A stretch of DNA of 11,491 nt from assembly GCA_003695505.1 (NCBI GenBank), contig RFIY01000002.1, forward strand, positions 1-11,491. Direction: 5' to 3'. A program made the translations under genes and the position numbers. Position 1 is the stretch's first letter. Each line of letters begins with the position of its first letter. Source of the DNA: J088 sp003695505 [NCBI: Candidatus Dadabacteria bacterium] (GTDB lineage: Bacteria; J088). Of the stretch, positions 5,880 through 11,491 are shown piece by piece. Under the pieces are notes generated by a model, which was given only the letters and a program-made list of their open reading frames with translations, was not told the DNA's origin and did not search any database.

Positions 5880-6506
5880 ATGGCCGAGAACGCCGGAACA
5901 TTAGAGGCAATGGAGGAGCGCACGCGACAGATTCTGGAAGTCGCGATCGAGCTCGCCGAAGAGGGCGGTTTCGAAACCGTGCGCATGCGCGATGTCGCGG
6001 CTCACGCCGGGGTCGCGCTCGGGACGTTCTACAAGCGGTTCCGCAGCAAGGAAGACCTGCTGGTCGCCGCGCTCGGCCTGGCCATGGAAGAGATGGAGCA
6101 GCGCATGGCGCGACGCCCCATCGAGGGCAATACGCCTTACGAGCGCATCGCCGAATATTTTACGACCGCGACGCGTCGCTTTTGCGCCAAACCAAATCTC
6201 GCCCGTGCGGCCTTGCGTGCCGTGGCGTCCGGCGACCATGAACTGGCCGAAAAGGTGATGAAGTTTCACGAACGGACGACGCACCTGATCCTGCAGGCCG
6301 TAACCGGCGGTGATCGACCGGCCACCGACGAAGAAGATCGTACGGCGATCGTCCTGCAGCATGTCTGGTTTGCGACGCTCGTCGGCTGGTCTGGCGGTCT
6401 CCATGACGTCGAAGAGGTGATCGAGCGCGTCAAGTCGGCTGCGCGTCTGATTTTGAATGTCCCGGAACCGGACCAGTCCTCAGACTCGTCCCCAGAAACC
6501 GATTGA
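5880..6506 (+). CDS. TetR-family transcriptional repressor, KstR-like
   Basis: A 208-residue regulator. The DNA-binding domain covers residues 13-62, with helix-turn-helix 'DVAAHAGVALGTFYKRF' (38-54) and the closing 'SKEDLL'. The helical ligand domain follows to about residue 192, and an acidic Ser/Asp/Glu tail ends the protein. From memory of Mycobacterium KstR, similarity is good in the helix-turn-helix ('GVALGTFYKRF' against 'DVAVGTLYRYF') and again near the C-terminus ('VWFATLVGW', then 'RVKSAARLIL'). KstR responds to 3-keto-steroid CoA esters; the ligand here is unknown. I start at the ATG with AAGGA six bases upstream, since the longer open frame back to 5643 would run through the operators. 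It lies 17 bp before the Rieske gene and is probably autoregulated through the palindromes upstream. Confidence 0.88.
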   Translation: MAENAGTLEAMEERTRQILEVAIELAEEGGFETVRMRDVAAHAGVALGTFYKRFRSKEDLLVAALGLAMEEMEQRMARRPIEGNTPYERIAEYFTTATRRFCAKPNLARAALRAVASGDHELAEKVMKFHERTTHLILQAVTGGDRPATDEEDRTAIVLQHVWFATLVGWSGGLHDVEEVIERVKSAARLILNVPEPDQSSDSSPETD

Positions 6507-6523
6507 AGACCGGAGGAAACACC

Positions 6524-7504
6524 ATGCCCAGTCCCCGCTGGCCATTTACGCACAACCCCAAAGGCTGGTTCATGATCTCGTACAGCGAAGATCTTGAGCC
6601 CGGAGATGTCATTCCGTTGCACGTGTTCGAGCAGGACCTCGTGCTGTACCGCACCGAAAGTGGGCGTCCGGTATTGCTCGATGCCTTTTGTCCGCATCTC
6701 GGCGCTCACCTCGGCCACGGCGGAAAGGTCGAGGGCGAGGAGCTGCGTTGCCCGTTCCACGCCTGGAAATTCAACTGTGACGGCCAGTGCAGCGAGATCC
6801 CCTATACGGAAAAGATCCCGCCCAAGGCGAAGATTCGGCCGTGGGAAATCGTCGAGCGCAACGGCATGATCTTTGCGTGGAACGACGAAGAAGGCAGCGC
6901 GCCGGAGTGGGAGATTCCGGAATTCGAAGAAGCCAGCGACACCGAGGCCTGGACCGAGTTCGAGCGGCGGCGCTGGCAGATTCGCACGCACAATATCGAG
7001 ATGGCGGAGAATGCGGTTGATTCGGCGCATTTCAAGTATCTGCACGGTACGCGCAACATGCCGCAGAGCCAGGCCGAAGTCAATGGCCACATCCTGCGGG
7101 TCTTTTCTGACGCCGGCATGACAACACCACAGGGAAACGTTGACGGCTCGATCGAATCGATGTCGTACGGTTTCGGGCTGAGCGTCGTGCGTTTTTCGGG
7201 GATCGTCGACACGTTTCTGTTGTCGACGATGACGCCAACCGACAGCGAAACGATCGATGTGCGCTTCAATTTCAAGGTCAAGCGGCTTGCGGGCGCCGAT
7301 ATCACGCGCGGTGTCGGCAAGGCATTCATCAACGAAATCACGCGCCAGCTCGAACAGGATCGCCCGATCTGGGAGAACAAGCGCTGGGTCAAGCCACCGA
7401 TTCTCGCCGAAGGCGACGGACCGATCGGCGTGTACCGCAAATGGTGCAAGCAGTTCTTCCCCGAAGGCACATTCGACAAGCTCGAGATGCGCGTCCACGC
7501 GTGA
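6524..7504 (+). CDS. Rieske non-haem iron oxygenase, KshA / DAF-36 (Neverland)-like
   Basis: A 326-residue terminal oxygenase. The Rieske [2Fe-2S] motif is complete: Cys56-x-His58 and Cys76-x2-His79 (CPHLG ... CPFHAW), separated by 17 residues. The mononuclear iron site shows His169 and His174 in 'DSAHFKYLHG', with Asp279 in 'QDRPIW' the likely third ligand. The run 'CPHLGAHLGHGG' and the segments 'EIPYTEKIPPKAKI' (91-104) and 'NGMIFAW' (113-119) recall the DAF-36/Neverland cholesterol 7-desaturases more than KshA, where the first motif reads CRHMG. So the substrate is probably a steroid, sterol or other polycyclic lipid, and the reaction hydroxylation or desaturation. The start is set by GGAGG at 6512-6516, seven bases before ATG; an in-frame TTG at 6503 is less likely. 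No ferredoxin reductase partner is encoded in the window. Confidence 0.9.
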   Translation: MPSPRWPFTHNPKGWFMISYSEDLEPGDVIPLHVFEQDLVLYRTESGRPVLLDAFCPHLGAHLGHGGKVEGEELRCPFHAWKFNCDGQCSEIPYTEKIPPKAKIRPWEIVERNGMIFAWNDEEGSAPEWEIPEFEEASDTEAWTEFERRRWQIRTHNIEMAENAVDSAHFKYLHGTRNMPQSQAEVNGHILRVFSDAGMTTPQGNVDGSIESMSYGFGLSVVRFSGIVDTFLLSTMTPTDSETIDVRFNFKVKRLAGADITRGVGKAFINEITRQLEQDRPIWENKRWVKPPILAEGDGPIGVYRKWCKQFFPEGTFDKLEMRVHA

Positions 7505-7505
7505 G

Positions 7506-7979
7506 ATGCAGCTCGATCTCACCACGCTGCGTCACTACCTGATCGACACAAGCCCATGGATTCGGGACGCGGGAATCATCATTGAACAGGCGGGGCCGGA
7601 TGGTTGCCGGCTCCGCCTGCCTTTTTCGGAACGCGTCTGCAACCCGTTTGGCGCCGTGCACGCCGGCGCGTTGTACTCTTTTGCCGAAACGGCTGCGGCG
7701 GCCATCGCCGTGACCGCATTCGACATGTCGGGAGGACGCGACGTACTGATGCAGCAGGGCGCAATCGAGTACCACGCGATCGCCCGGGATGATCTGACCA
7801 TCGACGGCGCCGTGGACGCCGAGACGATCGCATCGGTTGATGCCGCGGTGCGCGACGAGGGGCGCGCCCGAACGACATTGACCTTGTCGCTCAGGACCGG
7901 CGATGACACGAATGTGGCGACGGCGACATTCACGGTCTATGTCCGGGCAACGGAACGTCCATTGCGGTCGGCAGACTGA
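7506..7979 (+). CDS. Hotdog-fold thioesterase-like protein (PaaI/DUF4442 type)
   Basis: A 157-residue single hotdog domain. 'CNPFGAVHAGALYSFAETAA' (45-64) is the family signature: Asn46, Gly49, His52 and Glu61 lie where PaaI-type thioesterases place their catalytic and helix residues. 'QQGAIEYHAIARDDL' (83-97) and 'ATATFTVYVR' (138-147) are the following strands. Such proteins hydrolyse acyl-CoA or related thioesters; DUF4442 members often have unproven activity. The ATG follows the Rieske stop by a single base and has almost no ribosome site of its own, so translation is probably coupled to the oxygenase. This ties it to the same pathway, perhaps releasing or proofreading a CoA-linked intermediate (inference). 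It is last in the TetR operon and converges on the DoxX gene 30 bp away. Confidence 0.83.
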   Translation: MQLDLTTLRHYLIDTSPWIRDAGIIIEQAGPDGCRLRLPFSERVCNPFGAVHAGALYSFAETAAAAIAVTAFDMSGGRDVLMQQGAIEYHAIARDDLTIDGAVDAETIASVDAAVRDEGRARTTLTLSLRTGDDTNVATATFTVYVRATERPLRSAD

Positions 7980-8015
7980 GTCGTCCGCGCTCGCGGCTGC
8001 ACGGCTTGGTCAGTC
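7974..8015. other. Inverted repeat at a convergent gene junction
   Basis: GACTGA (7974-7979) and TCAGTC (8010-8015) are exact reverse complements and contain the stop codons of the two converging genes. A small inner hairpin, CCGC-GCTC-GCGG (7985-7996), lies between them. There is no T tract on either side, so this is at best a weak bidirectional terminator; part of the match comes for free because both stops are TGA. Confidence 0.25.
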
Positions 8016-8450
8016 CGTGATCACCTGCAATCTCGAACGCAGCCACCCGTCCACCGAATAACGCCCGGCGCCGGTCCAGACCAGCGTTGCATATGGCACC
8101 GCGTAGAGCAGCGCGAACTCCTGCTTTGCCCATGGGTCGTCGGCGTGTACGATCCCTGCGGCAACGAGCATCGTAAACAGAACAGGAAACGCGAAAACGC
8201 GTGTCAGCAGCCCGGCCGCCACGAACAGTGGGCAGACGACCTCACCAAAGATAGCCAGTGCCATGCTCAGTTCGTTGCCGACGCCAAGCGGATCGGGAAA
8301 CGACGCCGCTCGCTCACCGAACGCAAGCAGCTTGCCCCAGCCGTGGCCGGCGATCATCATCAGCGAAATCGTGACGCGCAAAAAGAGCAGCCCCGCATCG
8401 TGCCCGCGTCCGTTCAGATCCAGATAGAATTTGAGCCATCGTTGCAACAT
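8010..8450 (-). CDS. DoxX-family small membrane protein
   Basis: A 146-residue protein with four likely membrane helices: about 19-37 ('[18 protein letters not shown]'), 62-81, 84-103 and 116-132. '[21 protein letters not shown]' near the N-terminus is the DoxX-type opening, with the usual small helix and loop after it ('[20 protein letters not shown]'). DoxX-like proteins occur in many bacterial envelopes, and some take part in redox or quinone-linked processes; no precise role can be given. I use the ATG at 8450, with a modest GGGA upstream. An in-frame ATG at 8513 would add 21 polar residues with no family similarity. The gene stands alone on this strand, divergent from the ABC1-kinase gene, and converges on the hotdog gene. 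Confidence 0.82.
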   Translation of the reverse strand: MLQRWLKFYLDLNGRGHDAGLLFLRVTISLMMIAGHGWGKLLAFGERAASFPDPLGVGNELSMALAIFGEVVCPLFVAAGLLTRVFAFPVLFTMLVAAGIVHADDPWAKQEFALLYAVPYATLVWTGAGRYSVDGWLRSRLQVITD

Positions 8451-8536
8451 ATGTCGATCCCTGTGTGAGTGCCTGTCCAGATTGTAGCGCAGACCATGTT
8501 CTGCCTGATCCATGCTGCATCGCGTCGCTGGGACGC

Positions 8537-8542
8537 TATAAT
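8537..8542 (+). promoter_or_regulatory. -10 element for the ABC1-kinase gene
   Basis: A perfect TATAAT lies 56 bp before the GTG start. The -35 is poor (best is CTGCAT at 8515-8520, 16 bases upstream), so an activator may be needed. The leader would be about 50 bases. Confidence 0.45.
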
Positions 8543-8598
8543 GTGAACGGTTACTTACCTGATGGCGTCGTTGCCATATCGCCCCCGCGGAGAACCTC

Positions 8599-9993
8599 GT
8601 GCTCAATCGCCTGGTAGAAAACAGCCTGTTTCGCCCCACCGTGACGATCGTTTTGTTCGCGCGCGTACTTGCGAGTTACGCGCTCTACGGCCTGTTCGTG
8701 ATCCGGTTTACGAAAGATCGCAAGAAACGCCGTCAGCGCATGGCGCGCGTCAACGCGAAGAACGCGCTACGCGTGTACAACGCGTTTGTCCTGCTCAAGG
8801 GTGTCTATATCAAGGTTGGGCAGTTTCTGTCGACGCAGGTTTTTCTGCCGCCGGAGTTCCTGCGGGAAATGGTGCGGATGCAGGATCGGGTGCCGCGTGC
8901 ATCCGCGGAAGCCGTACGCGAGCGTATCCGGCAGGAGTTCGGCAAGCCGGCGGAGGCGCTGTTCACCACATTCGACGAGGATCCGCTGGCCACGGCGTCG
9001 ATCGGGCAGGTGCACCGCGTGACGATGCTCGACGGCCGCGATGCGGTGATCAAGGTCAAGTATCCAGGCATTGACGCCAAGTTCCACGCCGACCTGAAAT
9101 TGCTCAAACGCATGGTGCCGATTTTCATCACGATCATCGAACGCATCTATCACGGCGAGACGACCAATATCGACCACAAGGCGACCATTGGCGAATTCGT
9201 CAAGTACATCGGACTCGAGCTCGACTATCGCAACGAGGTCGAAAACCACAAAAAGATGTACGCGATCATGAAGGATCGTGATGATGTGATCGTGCCTGAG
9301 CTGTATCTCGATTACTGCACGGATGCGATCATCTGTATGGAGTACATCGACAGTTACGGGATGCGCGAATTCTTCGAGAGCGACGAGATCCCGTACGAGG
9401 AAAAAAACCGCATGTACCGGATCACCGCCGATACACTGCTCTATCAGGTCAGTCGCTACGGCTTTTTCCAGGCCGATACCCATCCCGGCAACTTTCTGGT
9501 CAAGAAAGATGAGGATGGGTACAAGCTGGTGATGATCGACTTTGGATGTGCCAAGCAGTTGCCGAATGAGTTTCGCACCGGTTTGCTGAAGTCCGTCCAG
9601 GGCTATTTCAATCGCGATCCCGAGTTTTCGGCCAGGGCCTTCTGGGATATGGGATTCCGGACCAAGCAGCATACCTTGGAGTCGCTGACAAAATGGGCGG
9701 AGTTCGTGTTTGAAGTCGTCGACCAGGTGATCAAGCTGTTCGAAAGCGGTGACAGTATCGTGCGCTACATCCAGAAGAACATGTTTGAGCTGGGCGAGAA
9801 AGCCATGGAACTCAACACGGACGACCGGATCGACTACATTCCCGAGGAATACATCATGTTCGGCCGCGCATTGAGTACGCCACCGATCCCCTTTGATCAG
9901 TTCCAGCCGACCGTGGATCTGAAGGCGATCGTGTTGCCTCACCTGATGTACCTTGGCCAGCCACAGGCCACGATCGACATCGAAGCCGCCTGA
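8599..9993 (+). CDS. ABC1/UbiB-family atypical kinase-like protein
   Basis: A 464-residue member of the ABC1 (AarF/UbiB/ADCK) family, whose members bind ATP and support ubiquinone biosynthesis or lipid homeostasis. Family motifs appear in order: KxGQ (Lys72-Val-Gly-Gln75) in '[11 protein letters not shown]', the Ala-rich nucleotide loop as '[10 protein letters not shown]' (131-140), the VAIK-type lysine Lys152 in 'AVIKVKYPG', ExD (Glu207, Asp209), the catalytic loop '[11 protein letters not shown]' (291-301) with Asp293 and Asn298, and DFG (Asp314). The catalytic loop has Thr where Pro is usual (ADPHPGN). Residues 14-35 are hydrophobic and could anchor the N-terminus; the C-terminal helices of UbiB are absent. 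The GTG start has GGAG six bases upstream. The substrate is unknown. It precedes the phospholipase D gene by 48 bp and may share its transcript. Confidence 0.9.
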   Translation: MLNRLVENSLFRPTVTIVLFARVLASYALYGLFVIRFTKDRKKRRQRMARVNAKNALRVYNAFVLLKGVYIKVGQFLSTQVFLPPEFLREMVRMQDRVPRASAEAVRERIRQEFGKPAEALFTTFDEDPLATASIGQVHRVTMLDGRDAVIKVKYPGIDAKFHADLKLLKRMVPIFITIIERIYHGETTNIDHKATIGEFVKYIGLELDYRNEVENHKKMYAIMKDRDDVIVPELYLDYCTDAIICMEYIDSYGMREFFESDEIPYEEKNRMYRITADTLLYQVSRYGFFQADTHPGNFLVKKDEDGYKLVMIDFGCAKQLPNEFRTGLLKSVQGYFNRDPEFSARAFWDMGFRTKQHTLESLTKWAEFVFEVVDQVIKLFESGDSIVRYIQKNMFELGEKAMELNTDDRIDYIPEEYIMFGRALSTPPIPFDQFQPTVDLKAIVLPHLMYLGQPQATIDIEAA

Positions 9994-10008
9994 TCGGGCA
10001 GCCTGCCA

Positions 10009-10031
10009 GATCCCTCCCGTGGTGTGGGATC
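10009..10031 (+). other. Hairpin in the ABC1-phospholipase D gap
   Basis: GATCCC (10009-10014) pairs exactly with GGGATC (10026-10031) around an 11-base loop. No T tract follows, and the next gene's GTG is ten bases downstream, so it is not a normal terminator. It could modulate translation or mRNA processing between the two genes; it could also be chance. Confidence 0.35.
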
Positions 10032-10041
10032 ATGAGCGGCA

Positions 10042-11409
10042 GTGATTGATCTGGCAAGCCATATCTGGACGGCGCTCGGGTTTATCGGCGCGCTGCTGAT
10101 CCTGGGTCGCTCCGACAATGAATTGCGCAGCCGTGGTAGTCGCATTGCGTGGGCACTGTTTCTGGCCACCGCGCCAACCGTAGCCATCCCGATGTTCCTG
10201 TTGTTCGGTAACCGCAAATTTGGTGTTGTTGCCGAACTGGCCGAACGACGGGAACGTGAACGCCGCATTGCGCGGCGGACGTACGGTCAGCGAGATCATT
10301 CATTGCAGGCCGTGATGGGGCGCATTCTGGGGCAGCCGCTCAGTGGCGGAAATCGACTGGAACTGCTTGGTTGCCGCGGCGAGGCGGGGGCGTGGCTGCT
10401 GCAACAGATTGAGGGTGCGCAACAAAAGATCTGGATCCAGACCTACCAGTATCTTCCAGACGCTTCGGGTCGAAAGATTCGTGACGCGCTTGCGGCCAGG
10501 GCGCGCGATGGGCTGGAGGTCTGTCTGCTGGTTGACGACTATGGCGCGATGACCGCGCGTCATCGATTCTTTCGACCGCTTACAGCAGCGGGTGGACAGG
10601 TGCGCCGCTTCAACCCGCTCATCGGTGTTTCGCGCATGCGATCCAATCTGCGCAACCATCGGAAGGCGTACATTTTTGACGAGCGGATAGCGGCATCTGG
10701 CGGAATCAACATCGGTGATCCGTATTTGACGGATGGGCCGCGAGCCTGGGAGGATCTCGCTTTTGCGCTTGAGGGGCCGGCGGTGACAGGCCTGGCGCGG
10801 CTGTTTGCCGCGGACTGGCGGCGCGCAGGTGGGCGGCTTGACAGCGCCGGGTTGCGCCGATCGCCGGAGGCGGGCGATGCCGATGTGCAACTCGTCGTAT
10901 CCGGCCCCGATCGTACCGATGATCCGATCTTTGCCGCGCTGATTACGGCCATCTACCGTGCGGAGCAACGCGTCTGGATCGTAACCCCATATTACATTCC
11001 GAACGAAGAACTGGAATATGCATTGACGATCGCGGCGCTGCGGGGCGTCGACGTCCGGCTGATCGTACCACGGCGATCCAATCATCCGCTTGCCGATCTG
11101 GCCCGGCTGGATCATTTGCAGAACGCACACCGCGCCGGGTGCGGCATCTTTTTGTATCAACCGCGGATGCTCCACAGCAAGCTGGCGCTGTTTGATGACG
11201 ATGCCGTATTGCTTGGCACCGCGAACCTGGATGTTCGGAGCCTCTTCCTCAATTTTGAACTCGGTGTGTTCAGTTACGGAGCTGCTTCGGTGCGGGCGGC
11301 CGCGACGCTGGTGGAGACATACCTCGCCGCATCGGAGCCCTTTGCCGGTGAGAAAACACTGCATCCGCTCAGTCGCGGCTTGATGCGGATTATCGAGCCG
11401 TTGTTGTAA
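10042..11409 (+). CDS. Cardiolipin synthase-like phospholipase D protein
   Basis: A 455-residue membrane-bound phosphatidyltransferase of the phospholipase D superfamily. Two N-terminal hydrophobic segments (about 7-22 and 35-55, ending in 'FLLFGNRKF') match the PLDc_N region of bacterial cardiolipin synthases. Both catalytic HKD motifs are complete: His206-x-Lys208-x4-Asp213 ('HRKAYIFDE') followed by 'SGGINIGD', and His378-x-Lys380-x4-Asp385 ('HSKLALFDD') followed by 'LGTANLDVRS'. 'TPYYIPNEEL' (315-324) is also typical. The family condenses two phosphatidylglycerols, or phosphatidylglycerol with phosphatidylethanolamine, to make cardiolipin at the inner membrane. Length is close to that of the usual family (about 470-490). 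The start is a GTG with a weak ribosome site; the nearby ATG at 10032 runs into a stop. The call is strong for the superfamily and good for cardiolipin synthase. Confidence 0.9.
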   Translation: MIDLASHIWTALGFIGALLILGRSDNELRSRGSRIAWALFLATAPTVAIPMFLLFGNRKFGVVAELAERRERERRIARRTYGQRDHSLQAVMGRILGQPLSGGNRLELLGCRGEAGAWLLQQIEGAQQKIWIQTYQYLPDASGRKIRDALAARARDGLEVCLLVDDYGAMTARHRFFRPLTAAGGQVRRFNPLIGVSRMRSNLRNHRKAYIFDERIAASGGINIGDPYLTDGPRAWEDLAFALEGPAVTGLARLFAADWRRAGGRLDSAGLRRSPEAGDADVQLVVSGPDRTDDPIFAALITAIYRAEQRVWIVTPYYIPNEELEYALTIAALRGVDVRLIVPRRSNHPLADLARLDHLQNAHRAGCGIFLYQPRMLHSKLALFDDDAVLLGTANLDVRSLFLNFELGVFSYGAASVRAAATLVETYLAASEPFAGEKTLHPLSRGLMRIIEPLL

Positions 11410-11415
11410 TGGGGG

Positions 11416-11431
11416 CGTGCCTCGCGGCACG
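11416..11431 (+). terminator. GC hairpin after the phospholipase D gene
   Basis: CGTGCC-TCGC-GGCACG forms a perfect 6-bp stem with a 4-base loop, 7 bases after the stop codon. A second short stem, CCCAG/CTGGG (11445-11460), follows, with a TTTT run at 11470-11473. The first stem has no U tract, so termination here would be weak or factor-dependent. Confidence 0.35.
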
Positions 11432-11491
11432 GCCCGCCCGGCGACCCAGAGCGGCCTGGGAGGCGCGGATTTTGGCTGCCTTTTAGGACTG

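Noticed and set aside
6266-7525. A 419-codon open frame on the minus strand across the Rieske gene
   Set aside because: The plus strand carries complete Rieske and iron-site motifs, a good ribosome site and tight operon spacing. The minus frame has no recognisable motif and is a by-product of GC-rich codon use.
8546-8552. AACGGTT near the ABC1 transcription start as a fifth operator
   Set aside because: The half-sites are separated by one base, not two, and the outer bases do not fit TNNAACNNGTTNNA.
8767-9942. A 391-codon open frame antisense to the ABC1-kinase gene
   Set aside because: The plus strand shows every ABC1 motif in order; the antisense product has low complexity and no domain signal.
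10021-10030. GGTGTGGGAT repeated at 911-920 and 10021-10030, each shortly before a plus-strand gene
   Set aside because: Only ten bases match, the distances to the start codons differ (23 and 11 bases), and the second copy is part of a hairpin; most likely chance.
10300-11430. A 376-codon minus-strand frame across the phospholipase D gene
   Set aside because: Both HKD motifs lie on the plus strand, and the antisense protein resembles nothing I know.
11432-11491. Possible end of a further gene at the right edge
   Set aside because: One minus-strand frame is open through the last 80 bases, but it is too short and lacks any start or motif to support a gene.

Overview
The window is about 11.5 kb of GC-rich, gene-dense DNA. 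Its codon use, Shine-Dalgarno sites and family mix suggest a proteobacterium (gamma or beta). I cannot name the genus. I see no RNA genes, insertion sequences, integrases or CRISPR repeats.

Layout, left to right. (1) Positions 1-903, minus strand: a DUF4833-type exported protein, followed by a CBS-domain protein that runs off the left edge. (2) Positions 944-3463, plus strand: a compact unit with a ketosteroid-isomerase-like (NTF2/SnoaL fold) protein and two exported proteins of unknown function that are tandem paralogues of each other. (3) Positions 3464-5390, minus strand: a saccharopine-dehydrogenase-like NAD(P) oxidoreductase and, downstream, a classical short-chain dehydrogenase (SDR). 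(4) Positions 5391-5879: a 489-bp divergent control region with three perfect palindromes of the form TNNAACNNGTTNNA and a fourth degenerate copy. (5) Positions 5880-7979, plus strand: a KstR-like TetR regulator, a Rieske non-haem iron oxygenase most like the KshA / DAF-36 (Neverland) steroid group, and a hotdog-fold thioesterase-like protein. (6) Positions 8010-8450, minus strand: a small DoxX-type membrane protein. (7) Positions 8599-11409, plus strand: an ABC1/UbiB-type atypical kinase and a cardiolipin-synthase-like phospholipase D protein. A short GC hairpin follows.

How the genes may work together. The palindromes match the consensus known for KstR, the TetR repressor of cholesterol catabolism in actinobacteria. 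They also resemble PsrA-type fatty-acid regulator sites. They overlap plausible promoters for both divergent operons, so the TetR protein probably represses itself, the Rieske and hotdog genes, and the divergent oxidoreductase/SDR pair. Together with the nearby ketosteroid-isomerase-like protein, this suggests a small locus for oxidative modification of a steroid, sterol or other polycyclic or acyl lipid. The substrate is inference, and no Rieske reductase partner is encoded here.

The most novel parts are this divergent regulon, the paralogous pair of exported cysteine-containing proteins, and the ketosteroid-isomerase-like protein with an extra C-terminal half. The DoxX, ABC1 and phospholipase D genes look like ordinary envelope or lipid-related genes.
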